Notes: generated from the letters alone by a model not told the origin. A DNA stretch of 64,000 nt from Nilaparvata lugens (GCF_014356525.2 NC_052507.1:37524216-37588215); one strand, 5' to 3'; shown: positions 1 through 13,371, counted from the first letter of the stretch. Made by a program: numbers and translations.

Positions 1-1440
1 GTAGGGTTGTGTTTGTTCGTGTGTTCGTTTGTTCGTTTGTTCACATCAAAACATGTCAACTTGTGGATTGCAAACCCGAAAAACGGGAATGACTTAGATC
101 TTCAAATTTCACACATATATTCTAAAATATCAATCTCGTGCACCTGGAAGCCCAAATTTCAATTTTCCTTCTAGATTTTTCAGAATTAATGTTCAAACTT
201 CATTAATGATACATATGATTTCATAAAAAAATCACTAAATCTTATGGTCAAGATTAAAAATAAACATCTGTTTCTATTATTGCTTTCTACCTGATACCAC
301 TTAATCTCAATAATATTGTTTTGATAATTGATAAATATTTTCAATAATAATGATGATATTTTTATTTTAAATATACTGTAATAATAATAGTATTGTTCTG
401 ATAATTAATGAATATTTCCATTTTCACAAACTCTGAATAATAATATGGTGTATGTGAAACAGCTGCATCAAATTTATCTGAAAAACATCTGTTTAGAAAA
501 AAACTTTCGCCCAGTTGAACGTACAACGCGATATAATGCTGTACTTTAATTGAAATTAACGCTAACTGATGAATTTCGGTTGCTCAGAAAATAAATTACA
601 AGCGATAACGCCGAATTGACGTAAAAAACTTTTTAACAGGCCATTCACGGGGAATTAAATCTAACTAACAACGATTAGGATAGCTGTCTTCCAAAAAATT
701 GGTTTTTGGTAAAAAAAAACTGCAGAATTCAAAGAATGAGCTAAATATATGAATGAGTTTCATCCGTTAATAAAATAAAAAAGAGCATTTAGCTGATATT
801 AGCATTCCAAATTAGATTCTAATTTTTGAGGTTTGTTTTCGATCTTCTTTGTTCGCAGATAGCACGACACTGGCGACAGACAGAACATTTTTATGGTGCA
901 TGCGTAATGAAAACCGATAATGTCACCGCTTCAATAACATAACCTCACTTTTTTGCCATTTGTTTTGAATAATAATTCTAAAAACATCACTCTCGGATAA
1001 ATTACAGTGTTGCTGGATTATGAAACCGTTAAAATCTTGGTTGGTTGACCGGTAAACTTAATCGGAATTAAAAACTAACCGATCTTTGTGGAACAGAAAT
1101 GAATCTGTAAAACTAATGCTGATTTGTAAATCGGCGTTAACGTCCATATTTAACAGACATACGTGCAACTGGCCCATAGTTTTGAAACTTCGTTTTCCTG
1201 ATGTTTAGGCCTACACGTGGCATGCATTATTAACTCTCCAGCTAGAACAGCTTTTTGAGACAAAGTGCTAAATAAACGTCTACAGTTTCATCAATGCTGT
1301 ATCGGCAATATGAAAACGCATGCAGTTAATAAAGGTGTTGATATTATTTAACGTACATAAAGAAATTATTCTCTTCCATTTTTATTTCATGAAAATTTCA
1401 AAATTATTCGAGCCCTGATAGAATGAATGACTCACTGTAC
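1..1440. other. AT-rich non-coding DNA
   Basis: No open frame here looks like a gene. The first 45 bases are a short run of GTTCGTTT-like units followed by DNA that reads like a degraded dispersed repeat, but no second copy lies in the window. Nothing else is recognised. Confidence 0.5.
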
Positions 1441-1493
1441 AGTCAGTCGAAAATTTTAATATCAGAATGAGGGGTATTTTGGCAAGCTGAGCA

Positions 1494-2523
1494 GCTATGA
1501 ATACGTTGAATTGCTTTGAAAGTGTCTTCTTCTGCGATTGGGTGGGAATGAAATTTATCAATAAGTGGTATATCTAAGCTTGTAGCCTGCTCTTCAACAT
1601 CATTGATATGATTACCAATGACAACTTCGTTGCGTTGGTTGGAGTGTGAAACGAAATGGTCATTTATATTGTCCAATGGTAAATCAATTTGGGGATTTGA
1701 TTTCTGTTTGCCAAGCCCGAATTCTTCAAAGTTCCCTGCCAAAGTGATTGAGAGTCTTGTCTATTGTTTGTCATGAACGAATTCAAGTGCCTAATGTTTG
1801 AGTTCCGTAATTCCTGTTTGACTCTATTTCTAAGGCTCCTGAACTCTATCAAACTGTCCAAGTCGAATGTCTTTTTAAATTTTCTATGTGCTTTGTCTCT
1901 ACGTCCCATCATCTTAAGTATGTCTTCAGTCATCAACGGTACTCGTCGTTTTCTATTGATCCTCCTTGTCACATAAGGTGCATGTTTGTCATACAAAGTC
2001 AAAGTCCAATTCTCGAAAGTCTTGACCATGTCATCAACTGAGGGTAACGCTTCAATTTGATGCCTGGCTTAGGTATCTTATGGGAAAGTACACAGTAGAT
2101 CAAATCATGTCCAGAAATAGCTGGAACTGGGATTTGACCTGTTTGAACAACCTCGTTGGGATCACTAACATTGAGAAGGTCAATGAGTGTGTCTGATTCA
2201 TTAGTATGATGAGTTGGATCGAGAGGTAAAATAGTCATGTTTAGGCATTGGAAAATTGTAGTCAGTTGAAAGTAGTCAAAGTTACGATTTGTCATGTTCA
2301 AGTCGGTGTTCATATCCCCCATAACTAGTATACGGTTATAACAAGGCATAAGAGAAAGCAAGGCATTTTCGAAATCTGTAAAATGACCTATTTTTGGTGG
2401 GCGATAACAGATACCAACGAGTAATTCATCAGAACTAGATAAGGATAATTCAAGTAGCATGAGCTCTGGTCTTGAACAATACTCCTGTTTAGATGGGATT
2501 GAAACTTTTTTTGATACCATCTT
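1494..2523 (-). pseudogene. LINE fragment (family C): endonuclease C-half and start of RT
   Basis: Three minus-strand frames together match the plus-strand LINE at 55.2-57.2 kb almost residue for residue. The first (2520-1999) carries the apurinic-type endonuclease signatures CYRPP and MGDMNTDLN. The others (2029-1664 and 1742-1443) carry the linker between endonuclease and reverse transcriptase. About 80 bases present in the 55 kb copy (near 55466-55547) are missing here just after the residues KIPKP, which shifts the frame. A second shift occurs after the residues LWQG. Similarity to the other copy stops near 1494, before the RT catalytic core, and near 2523 upstream. This is a dead, doubly truncated copy of a Jockey/CR1-group non-LTR retrotransposon; the clade is inferred from sequence style only. 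Confidence 0.85.
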
Positions 2524-3519
2524 TCACATAAAGAGAGAGAGGGAGAGTGCGATAGGAAAGAGAGAGAGAAGAGGGAAAAAGTTAAAATATTTGAATTAAC
2601 CTAGTCACAATAATCATAGAATTGAACAATCATTTTCCAATTTCAAAATTATAGTTTTGCTTTACCCATTATTTTATGACTATAAGTAGGCTATTATTTT
2701 TTATTGCAAAAAACAAGGAAGACTTCAGGCCTTACGCCCAGAACAGTAATCACTACTATTTACAATCACATTAAGAAAGTTACTAAGAGAAAGTTAGAAA
2801 TACAGTACATGCAATTCATAGATAGCCTCAATAATACGCCTTCTAACCTCACTAATAGGACCATGCACATTAACATCATCACAAGCATAATTGAATAGTC
2901 TCAGAACTCTATTTAAGTGGAGAGTAGAAGTTATGTATGGTCCTTGACCTTTATACATGAAAGGTCCTTATTCTTCTCAGTCTTCTGAAATTGAACGTAG
3001 GTTTCTGGAAACCAATCCTTGAGAGGAGAGCGTGTAAATTAATATCATTTTCCAAACGTGACTCAACTAACAAACAATTATGAAAACCTGTCATGTCTAG
3101 TCCTCAAAGAGTTCATATTAAAAAAGGACCTTTGCCAGACTTTAAGATTGAGATTATCTTTGAGATCTTCCATCTACTTGAAAAGACTACATTTCTCAAT
3201 GACAGGTCAAATAAATACTCCAACGGTCTTATTAAAAGTTCACTAAGCCGCTCTCCTGATGACAAATAATTTTGTCGGAGAAGGCTTAATTGTTGAAAGT
3301 TTTGCTAGGACATGAGGTCCGCCGATCTAATTGTGGTTAATAATGAAATCCAAATAATTATTATGACTATTTTTAGTATAATTATACTAATTATTTTTAT
3401 AGTGGTTTGAGAGTCTTGAAATAAAAACATTGTTATAAGGTTGACTGACTGCTCTTAAAATGATAATGGAATGACTTCCCAAGTGAATGAATTATGAAAG
3501 GTCTCAAAGACAATCCCAA
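2524..3519. other. Non-coding DNA with a purine-rich tract
   Basis: Bases 2528-2578 are a GA-rich low-complexity tract next to the LINE fragment. The rest has short open frames with no recognisable domain. The stretch around 3245-3340 resembles the tail of a dispersed element but cannot be assigned. Confidence 0.4.
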
Positions 3520-3836
3520 TCTCCAAGTCTGGCAGGAGAGATGACATCATGAACTATGGACCAATAAGTATATTGTCTGTATTTGGTAGTAGAGTTTTTA
3601 AGAGGGCTCTTTATGATGAGATTCTGTTGTATTCACGTCCTATACTTTCTGGAAATCAGCATGGTTTTCTTCTTGAAAGATCAGCAATAAAAAATTTATT
3701 GGAATTCACAGTATCTGCCACCAATGTACTTGATGTCGGTGGAGAAATGCACGTAATCTATATTGATTTCAGTGGAGCGTTTGACCGTGATAATATAAGG
3801 GCGTTAGTTGAAAGTAAACTCTTTCAAATCCGTTAA
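3520..3836 (+). pseudogene. LINE reverse-transcriptase fragment
   Basis: The reading frame shows the conserved non-LTR RT block: a degenerate NYRPIS motif (here NYGPISIL), then NQHGFL, then YIDFSGAFD, which corresponds to motif A (normally DFSKAFD with the first catalytic Asp). It ends at a stop soon after motif A, so the YADD core and everything downstream are missing. The wording differs from all other LINEs in the window, so this is a separate family. It lies about 170 bases upstream of the DUF1091 exon and probably sits in an upstream intron of that gene. Confidence 0.8.
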
Positions 3837-4006
3837 CTATCATAGGACTCTTATCTTATCAGCCTATTTACCTTTGGAAAAAATTACCATGCTACTAATC
3901 TGACTTTGATACCGCTAGATGAAACAAAACACTGTCAAAAAAAAGGTATCAGTACTAGATGTTGTTCATCCTTAAAATATCCATGACTAATATATATTTT
4001 TTCCAG

Positions 4007-4165
4007 TTCAAAATAGTAGCAGCAAACAAAGGCACAAACGGTCGTTACAATAATGTAGTTGATATTGAATTGGAAGCCTGTGATTTTATATATAATTTCG
4101 GCAGAAACATAGTGAAGAGCATAGATAAACACTGCAACATAACATACGAGTGCCCACACAAGAAG
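4007..4165 (+). CDS. Internal exon of a DUF1091-family secreted protein
   Basis: A 53-codon open segment is bounded by a CTAAT-type branch site and TTTTTTCCAG acceptor (AG at 4005-4006) and a canonical AAG|GTGAGT donor (GT at 4166). Both boundaries fall between codons (phase 0). The peptide has the middle-domain signature of DUF1091: an aromatic-rich stretch, EACDFIYNF, then NITYECPH, with spaced cysteines and the Cys-Pro pair typical of the family. DUF1091 proteins are small secreted insect proteins related to the CheA/CheB and MD-2-like lipid-binding groups; ligands are mostly unknown. The next exon that fits in sequence and phase is at 24415-24633. Upstream exons, which should carry the signal peptide and first third, were not found. 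The family call is from motif recognition without a profile search. Confidence 0.6.
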
Positions 4166-4435
4166 GTGAGTATTCACATGCCATTGAAAGAAATAAAATT
4201 TATCAGCATTGATTCTATTTGAAAAACGATGAAGAACGCTGAATGTCTAATTGCGAACCATCTGATTTCAATTTGCATTGCGATTCTGTGACATATTTTC
4301 CAGTGATAGAAGTTCTCCTTTGTACTATTATCAGACTATCTCAAAACAGTGTAACAGTTGTGATGAAACTTTTGAATAAATCTCATGAAAGGAGAGAATC
4401 AACCAGAAAAATTGTAATTACCCTTATAGAATGAA

Positions 4436-7400
4436 AGATCTGCTAAACGAATAGTTAGCGACCGAGCGATAAAACTTCCTTATCAACAGCTGAGTATCAG
4501 ATAAGAGTACCGTTCTGTACTACACATTTTTTCAGAGAATTATTTAATAGAATTATAATTATTTCGCAAATTGAGTACGAATCGTTTATGAATTGCTCAT
4601 TGAATTTTTTGGAGGTTACACTTTTGTTTACTATTGATCAGATGTTTTGTAGCAGCTCAAACACAGCTGACTGATTAAATATATTATATAATGTCATGCC
4701 AGGTTTTCATGCAAGCTATAATATTATTTCTAAAATTAAGAACTATTGATAAAGGACCAAGAATTTCGAATAGAAAAATAAAATGTATGTATTATTGTTG
4801 AAATTATTTATTATTACGAAATCGCATTATAATGTCAAGGATCATTGTAACTAACTAGGTCACAGCATGAATATTGTATTATTGATAAGAGCAGCAAAAA
4901 TTAATTATAACAGTTCCGAACATAACAAGAATTGTATAGAAATATTAAATTATTAATTATTGATTCAACTGAACCACATGGTGAATGAATCTCTTTCGCA
5001 AGTCTAAGCCAATCATATGTCATAGAAATAGCACCAAAAGGGTGATCGTTTGAAAACATCATATGTTAATCTGTTATCAGACAACGAACCTGCCTTATCA
5101 TATATGCTAGTGCATGTACACTGTATAGAGGGACTATGTCTAGAGAATTAAGCAATTTAAAAAAATATACAAATTAAGTTATTATTGTAATTAAAGGAAT
5201 TATATTTTACTGCTTGCCACTGACGTCATGCCTACGTCATAATCATTCTACCAATGGCAAATTTTCATGCAAATTAATTACACAGAGATTCTCAGAGAAA
5301 AGGTTCTAGCCAGAAGGCTTAGAAGAAGACAGTGCACTGCTTCCCTTTTGAAATCCTCACCAGTAAGACCTTGTTAAAAGTTACCAAAGACCTATTTGTG
5401 AAATTTTGTTCGATTTTATATGTTTTATCTGTGAGCCAATATTTTAGGCTTATTTATTTGTTATTTGTAAAATTATTTCATCAATCGATGATTCGAGAAT
5501 TTCAAGTTTAATTATTCCCTGTTTTAATTGGTGAAGGAGATATTTAATTAAAATCTCCACACGTGCTGAAACCGAAGCCTGGACCCGCCGCCGATCAAAC
5601 GAATTTGATCTAAAGGAAAAACCACGACCGCCAAGGAGTTTCACGTGAGTTTTAAAATTTGGGGCCCCAATCTACGCTTCGAAATAAAATACAGTGCAGA
5701 AAATATAAAATTTTCTTTGTTAAATTAATGGCCACGCCGACAAGCGCTTATAACCATTAAGATCCTAGATTTTATTTGATATAGAATATTTATAAGAACT
5801 TGTAGTTGATTAGCTATCCTCCGCTGCCAGAACCACGACCCCGAGCATTTTTAAAATCTTTTATAATTTATTTTTTTCACTATTTTTTTTCAAAAAGCTG
5901 TTGAATTTATCAATCATATAATTCTGTTGAATCATGCATGGTATCATGCAAGCACGAGCAAACTTCTGATCATTTTATTAATGTTAAACTATTTTCAATC
6001 TGTAATTCATGCTTTATATCTGCACTGTCAAACTTTATATTTTATTATATTGTATTTCAATTTTGTCAATTCGTCTTCTGAGTTCGATTATTTCTTAAGC
6101 CTGTCAATTATTGTGTCTGACACGTTCTATATTATCAAGAACCGATCGAATACAATCATTGAAATAATTGAATTAAGCTGGATATTGGAGCAGATCTAAG
6201 TGGATGTAGTGTGTGGGGTCAGATCGAGATTACCTATTCTCTGTCCTTACCCGCTCATATATCAGCTTTTATCTGTTACCAACCTCGACTTAGGAGCGAA
6301 TTCGTCAAATGTACAGCAGATGCAGCTGGAGATCATATAATTTCCTACAATAGAGCATAAAGCCCGACAAGACTCTGTTCTCGAAGTATATTCCGAACGA
6401 TATCTGGTCCCAGTACCCTATCTTAATCCTTCGGAACTTATTAGAGACACAGTCCCGTAAATTATCTACATCGGGATTTTTGCTCGACCTGTATGACTTT
6501 ATATGTTGTTTCATCACAGGTAATAGTTTTGAAATATACGTATTCGGTGTTTAGCAACCGCTACACTGCTGTTAAAAATTTTATCATTACACAATCTGTC
6601 ATAAGAAGAATCAAGGGTGAGCGAGTGTTTATGCCTCCCGCGATTCAGACGATTGTATCGAATCTTGTAGTGAGTCAATCAGTCTGGTATTCAGTTAGCG
6701 TCCACGCATTTTCAAAATTTATAACCTCAATACTGGTGACTCAGTACAAGATTTATTATACGTGTATCGACCTATCCTTAGAGGCGAGAGTAACTCCCCC
6801 AGGAAAAGCTTTACACAGTGTAATAGACTATACAATACAAACTAATAGCTGTTGTACAGTTATGTGCTTGCTACTATCAAGCCCTTAATAGTAGGCTTTA
6901 TAAACTTACCAGCCGTCAGGCTCGCAAGTAAACATATTTAGTACACAGTCCGTTTGATATTCTTTGGGATCTGAGTAAGTTTTGCTAAAGCCGGCTCCAG
7001 ACATGTGTCATCCGGCAAGCAGCGAATGTTCGGCGTTCGGCGAACTATTCGTCTAGATATTTGACAATTTAGCCCAGTCAAATAGTCATTATAATGCGGC
7101 CCGACCATACAAAAATTAAGGTAATTGAATTTATTGTTTTAATCGGTCCATTTGGGTATTAGTAAGAGTAATCTATGGTTACTCTATGGTCACCAAAATT
7201 TCTTAAGGCATAATTTTGGCAGCATGAAAATAAAGAGATTTTGGTACTTTTTTCAGTTTTTTCACAATATCTCCAAAACCAATTGTTCAATCGATATTTT
7301 TGTTCCATTTTTTTTGAAGAGCATTCAATTCTCATACAATTTTCATTCCATAAATGTCTTTCTATCTCCAATAGGAAGCGAGTTATAGCTTGTTGAAAAT

Positions 7401-9540
7401 TGTTAATTTTTTCCAAGTTTGCAAAAAATCGCTAAATTCATGTTTTTTTTCCATTTCACTTCTTATAAAGTGATATGTGGTATTTTTTGATCGTGATAAG
7501 AGTATTACTGAGTTGTCAATACAATCACTAATGATAGAGTTGGAACAGAAAAGGTATATTTTAGGGTGGTGATTTAATTTATGAGACTCATGATTTGGCG
7601 CTAACTTCTTTTGGGTGAATTCAGACCAACTGCTAATTGCTAAAAACGGTCATTGTTGGGAATAAAATGTGCACGTTATACAGTGTTATAGTGTGAAAAT
7701 GATAAAGTATCCACTAGAGTAGATTTCATAAAAATAGTCCAGTTGAGGATGAAACAGCAGAGTGCCTCTTCAACACCCCTCCACCACCACCAAAAACACC
7801 AAACGACGTTAACAATTCATCAGGTTAAAATATCAAATATGAATGTACTTTTATTTATAATCAGCTGATTTGGCAACGTTGCATCAATTCTCACTGGACT
7901 ATAAACTCACTTTTAGGTATATCTTAATAATACTTTCGATTCCAATACAATTTGGAAGCTACAGAAGATTTTAAAAATGGCGATTCAAGTTTTTACATTT
8001 TTTTCGTGATTTCACTGTTGATCAAGAGTTTCTAAAACGAGTCTGGTTCATCATAGAAACTCACGATTGATTCCAAATTGTAGATGAATTCATCATCTAC
8101 GAGCTCAGTTGCCTAAAATCCATCTTGAATCACTTTCTCCTATCATAGAACTGCCAAAACCGTTGATATGAGAAAAATATATACAATTTCCGTATTTTTT
8201 CAACAATTAAAACTCACTTTAGCAACATTTTTTTTTTTCATGAATCTTTTACAGTAGATGAAAGGGAAAATTCTATTGTACATTTCAAGATCAAGTCATG
8301 ATTTTTATAATAAGGGGTGTGCCGTGCTATGAATTTAGAAAGTTGATTCAGAATTTAGAATTTAGAAGCACACAATAAAACTTAATAAAAGGGATGCTTC
8401 ATAAACATACTCAGTGCTAGAGAACGGGAATCCAGAAATGACAAAAGAGACAACGAAATAGAGAGAAGATATCAAATATATTGTCGCCTCTTACAGTTAA
8501 ATTCAATAGTTAATAAAAAAAAATCAAGTTGCATCATGAAAACCGAAAATAGAATTACCAAATTTAGAAAGTTATCTCTCATATAGCTAATTCGATAATA
8601 GCCTAGCCTGTCTGTTTCACATTGAAAACGTCTTAGATTGAATCATGAGAAACTTAAAGGACTCTTATTTCAGAAAGAAGAATTGAAAGTTATCATAGAT
8701 ATTTCTCAGAAGTTAATCATAAATAACAATAAATATTTCAAAAGAAAGATCAACATAAAATTCAGAAAACTCTTAGAACATTCAGAACACACTTGAAAAC
8801 TTTTGAAACACTGTCAAAATATTATCAAATATCAATAATCCCCAATAATATATTTTCTGTATCTTTATATTATGAAAGCTGCAGAGACAAATATTCCTAA
8901 AGTATCACATCACGGAATTCTACATGGGAAGACTATTCAAAAAATATGTGACATCAAAATAAATTAAGAAAAGACTGGGGTCCTTGAAGCTTCAATCGAT
9001 TCTTCACATCTTCAATAATTTAAAAATATCAGAAATGAACCTCTAAACATCTTATATGCTTGTTCTTATAAAGTAATTCAGTATATTACAAAAAATATAA
9101 ATTCAATAAAAACTGGAATTCCCAGCTGGATCCTTACAGAGAAAATATGGCCACATATTTCGAAGTAAAGATACAACCGAAAGTCTATTACTCAAACCAA
9201 ACTAATAAAATTTGTAATCTATCAATCCCCAAGTCCCACATCTCAAAGTTATGATTTAACGAAAAAAGAGTCTAATTCAGCACGTTTTAATTGATCAAAT
9301 GGTTCACGCTTTCCCCCTTTCTGAAAGTCCATAGTCACTGAAACCCATTCTGCCACATCTGGGATTCCTGGGACGTTTGTTTAATTTTGGAAAGAGTTGT
9401 TACCTCAAAGCTGTTTCGTCAATTTGAATATAAGCTCGGTGATTGAGCTCTACACGTTCAGATGGGACAGGGAGACTGCAAACCCCGAGAAGGCTTGGCT
9501 TCTAGGACCGCCATCAGTTCAAAGGCATCTCAGCGGTTCC
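4436..9540. other. AT-rich non-coding DNA, no gene seen
   Basis: Only short chance open frames occur. Bases 5270-5850 are somewhat GC-richer, with a block reading like the end of an LTR (the GCCAGAAGGCTTAGAAG region near 5310, a GT-rich leader and a CCGCCG-rich stretch at 5585), but no matching second LTR or gag-pol is present. The 7140-7560 stretch has the texture of an old DNA-transposon remnant. I see no RNA genes. Confidence 0.4.
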
Positions 9541-9560
9541 AAGACACGTTCACGAGACAT

Positions 9561-9611
9561 TCATGGACCCGTACATTGATGGACCCATACATTGATGGAC
9601 CCGTACATTGA
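9561..9611 (+). repeat. Short tandem repeat, 16-bp unit x3
   Basis: The unit TACATTGATGGACCCR is repeated about three times, with one-base variants. It lies inside a GC-richer island (9380-9620) with no gene. Function unknown; probably a slippage product. Confidence 0.8.
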
Positions 9612-9619
9612 CCGCTGTT

Positions 9620-10800
9620 AGAATAAAAAATAAACTAGGATAATACAAATTAACTTAACTTCAGTTATATTATAAAAATCAACATTATCTAGGTTCTTCC
9701 TAAATATCTTTCGAGTATTGTTGTTAGTTTGTTCAGTCTCTTTAAATTATATGATAGGTGTCTTCTTCCTAATCAAAATTACCAAAATACAATACTGAAA
9801 TAATTACTGATATGATCCATAACAAAGTACTACAAACATCAGGAAATACAGCCATTTGAATTTAGGTTAATAGCTTCCTCATCGGGAATAATATCAAACA
9901 AAATATCTTGATCCCTACTTATAGGTACTCTACATTTCTACAAGAGCATGTACCCTTCATTTTCTTCCATCACTCATCAGTTAGAATTACCATTACCATC
10001 TTCCAATAAATATACTAAATAAATCTATGACGATACATTTACACTTAATGTATCTATCACAATAAATTTAATACTTTGATGGAAGCTTTCATCCATACTA
10101 ATTTCCTTAATTATATTATAAATCTATGACGTACCTTTGTAGTGGTAATTGGAGGAAAATCTCCATCATGAAGTGACAAATTTGATATCCTCTCTTCTTG
10201 ATCAAAGCATTTACTGAGGCGGAAAAAACTAAAACATGCTATTGGAACAGATGGTTCCAGAGCCAAATACTAACAAGCCTAAAGTTGGCATAAGAGCCAT
10301 GATTAACACAAAATACTGAGACTACATTATTCAGTTCTGCTAGCAGCAATGGACAGACGCTGAATGAAGCCCACGGTACACTTGTCTTGTCGATCGGCCT
10401 CACTAGATAGGAACCTAACCAACGTTAACTGTGATTGGCAGTTACTATTTTCTTGAAAATATTCATCAGAATTTCCACCAATAGAATGAGATGGTACAAC
10501 TATAATTCAAGATAAATTCTCCCACCAAGTGACAGCTATTTTCCAAATTCCTAACCAAAAAAGGCATGATTGATAATCAATCGGACACAAATTCCTTGCC
10601 TTATAAGGTCATGAACCAGGCTGATGCTCCAGGAAAATCGTTGATTTTCCCAGTACCATATTTCTACGCACACACCAACAACTTCGACACTACACAACAC
10701 AGAAAATCAAAGCAGCAAAATACATTTTTATAACAGGCTGACTTCTCATGATAATTTGCATAATCCTCATCATTCTTCATTGGAACAATGAACATTGTTA
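9620..10800. other. Non-coding DNA, nothing recognised
   Basis: AT-rich sequence with no convincing open frame, repeat pair or RNA gene. Confidence 0.4.
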
Positions 10801-10804
10801 CAGG

Positions 10805-10905
10805 GGTTACCGAGATTCATACCTTTGAATATAGAAATGGACCATTTTTTGGGTATTGGAATATGGACTGAACTACACTCAACAAAACATTTTCCATTTT
10901 TCGAC
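10805..10905 (+). repeat. End segment of repeat family E (inverted relative to 15.6 kb)
   Basis: About 100 bases beginning GGGGTTACCGAGA and running through TTGGGTATTGGAATATG match, at roughly 80-85 percent by eye, the reverse complement of 15625-15725. The two segments are opposite-strand copies of the same repeat terminus. This copy is joined directly to Penelope-like coding sequence, which shows the two elements are nested or recombined. Confidence 0.75.
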
Positions 10906-11480
10906 AATCAGAGATTGGAATAAACAAAATGGGGAATCTTACTTTGCAGAACATTTGATAACAAATAATCAAAAGTTCACAGTTAAGGAGAATGTTGAAT
11001 TTCTGCGTGTTAATAACAAAGGCAGATCTTTGAATATTCTAGAGGCTTTAGAAATAACAAGAGTAATTAAGGAAAATTCCCAGTATAGTTTAAATGACCA
11101 GATTCATTTCAACCAATACAACACTACGAATTCAGTTTTATCATGAAATTGTAAGCATACATTAGCCAATAGTTTTTCCATTTACATATTTGTTTTATTA
11201 TCTTTCACACTTGTTTTCTTGGTTCTTATTTTGTACCGAAAGTAAATTTTATTATCATGGCGATTCTGTCGCTTAAGCCGCCATTTTGTCACACCGTTGA
11301 GTGGGAGGAGACTGTCTAGCTAGGCCAATGACAGGCGTTCATGCCCTCGACCAATAGCAGTACTCGCCTACTAGTATAAATTCTGCTGCTCTTGTATTTA
11401 GTTTTAGTTTATCAGAGATTGACAATGGTGTAATAACTGAAACCGGTCTCTCTAATTATCAATAAATCAGTGGTTTTTTG
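10906..11480 (+). pseudogene. Penelope-like element 3' remnant (GIY-YIG C-terminus plus 3' end)
   Basis: The frame up to 11146 has the wording of the segment that follows the GIY-YIG endonuclease in Penelope-like elements: an FAEHLITNN block, then KGRSLNILEALEI, then SLNDQI before the stop. The RT and the GIY and YIG motifs themselves are absent, so this is a 5'-truncated copy. Downstream, a GC-richer tail at 11260-11480 ends with GATTGACAATGG followed by CTGAAACCGG, which resembles the hairpin with terminal GAAAC found in the long terminal-like repeats of these elements. It is a different subfamily from the element at 20.9-23.7 kb. Confidence 0.6.
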
Positions 11481-11929
11481 ACAATTTCTTAGTCTTTTTC
11501 ATTCAATATGGATAATAACCACAATATCAACTTCTCAACTAACTTTTATCAACCACAATATCAACCAACTTTTACTATGGTGAATATAACTTCATACTCT
11601 TGAAATTCGATTTTTCGGGGGACAACATTCTATTTTTCACCCTGTGAATGTATATAGAGTGATCAGAAACCAAATATTATTGGCACAATGTTGTAGAATA
11701 TTATAAAATCTTCAAAATGACATCCAGTTGAAGGCTAAAAGTCCACCTTCTATGGCTGGAGCGTCATTGGAAAAAGAGAAAAAAGTACTAGTCCAGTCAT
11801 ACTATATACATTGGTGCATGCAATTTATATTGTAGTTCTGATTTTCTAATATATTATTTGGGTTCATAAGAGAAGTCCAGAACCAATTTCTTCATGCAAA
11901 ATTTCCTTGTGCTAGATACAGAGTGGCCC

Positions 11930-12115
11930 AAAAACCTCGTATTTTCGGCTCATTTTCCAGTTTTCAGCTATTTCTGCCAAATCTCGTAATCGGACAGAAA
12001 AATATGCTGTTGCCTTTCTTCTAGATTATAAAATATGGAATAAAATGAGATCATTCGGAACTCTCCATCTCCAATAAGTACTGAGTTATTATTTTTCAGA
12101 AATGAGTGGAATTTT
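11930..12115 (+). repeat. Repeat E copy, left flank of the minus-strand LINE
   Basis: Matches 14985-15152 at roughly 90 percent by eye: CCTCGTATTT, then GTAATCGGACAGA, then GAGATCATTCGGAA, then ACTGAGTTAT in the same order and spacing. It ends in a run of T at 12113-12121, which is the poly(A) tail of the minus-strand LINE read from the other strand. The two copies therefore bracket the LINE exactly. Confidence 0.8.
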
Positions 12116-12120
12116 TTTTT

Positions 12121-13262
12121 TATTCAACGATAGATTGCTATCTAGTCTAGGGACTAATGAGCAACTTTTTGTATTTTATCCCCAGCTCTTCTCTCTTCTT
12201 AACATGGACCTTCCAGCGAAGCTTTGCATCTAAAGTCATACCTAGGTACCTGACATCATTGGCAAATGGTACTTTTTGATTGTTTATGGTTATTGGTATG
12301 GGTTGAGCCCTCTTGTTGGTGAAATTGATATGAACTGATTTTGCTTCATTGAGTTAAATTTTCCATTTTGTTGTCCAGTCGCCAATTTTTCCGAGAGATC
12401 TTTGAAGTTTTGCTGTGGCACTTTCAATCTTGTCATCTATAGCTAATATTGCTGTCGTCGACAAATGTTGCTATTGTATTATTCTCGAGACATGGTAGAT
12501 CACTTGTAAACAGAAGATAGAGAATCGGCCCCAAAACACTCCCTTTTGGCACTCCTGCTTTTATTCCTCCCAGTCCAGAATAAGCATATTCATTGTTCAC
12601 TCTGAAGTATCGTCCAGTTAAATATGAATGTAAGATGTCTGTGAATTGCTTTGGAAGTAACTTTTTCAACTTATTGATTAGTCCTTCATGCCAGACTCTA
12701 TCAAAAGCTTGACTCACATCCAGAAATGCTGCAGAACAAACTTTTCTCTCTTCCAACGACCTTTCTATTATATTTACAATTCTGTGTACCTGATCAATTA
12801 ATTGTTGAATGTTTTTATTTCTTAACTTTTTTATTTCTTTCTCTACTTCATCCAGTGTTACATGTCTAAACTCTTCGCTCTCCTGAATAAAATCCTTTTC
12901 AATTTCTAGCTCATCATGATTGTGTGGTTGAAATGTGTTTACCAGATGATCAGCAAATGCTTGAACTTTTTCTGTATTGCTTCTAGCCCATGAGCCATCC
13001 TGTTTCCTAATTGGTGGTGCATGCTGAATGGGTCTTTTCAATTTCCTGGCTGCCTTCCAGAGAGAGTAGTCGGTGCTTTCATCTCCTGTTAGATTTCTGA
13101 GATAATGATTGATTGATTCATTCTTGATTTGTTGGATTTCTCTTCTGAGCTGTTGAGTTAAATTATTAAGTTGCCTTTTATCTTGTGAAGTTCTTGTTTG
13201 CTGCCATTTTTTCCTAGCTCTCCTTTTTTCAGCTATCATTTCCCTCACTTCTGTTGGGTAGC
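12121..13262 (-). pseudogene. LINE D ORF2, reverse transcriptase part
   Basis: The frame 13248-12433 runs from the basic linker into the RT, with FLDVSQAFDRVWH (motif A) and AGVPKGSVLGPILY (motif B). Motif C reads FVDD where active elements have FADD or YADD. One base beyond it the frame shifts, and the C-terminal part continues in another frame to 12121 with a YLGMTLD block followed by WKVH. An internal segment between the linker and motif A also looks shortened (KLRNKNIQQL joins directly to motif A material), so part of RT motifs 0-2 is deleted. Not functional. Confidence 0.85.
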
Positions 13263-13371
13263 TATTTCCTACAGTTCCTTCTTCTTCTTAGTTGTGAGGT
13301 ATTCCACCAGACTGCCTGTTGCACGTCAATGACAAATTTTTCCAGTTCTCCATCAAGCTGTTCCATGCTTC

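Noticed and set aside
1764..1976. Hydrophobic plus-strand ORF in the first LINE fragment
   Set aside because: Antisense shadow of LINE C coding sequence; the same shadow appears at 55633-55989.
5270..5850. Solo LTR of a Gypsy-like element
   Set aside because: The texture is suggestive, but no matching repeat, TG...CA ends or target duplication could be identified.
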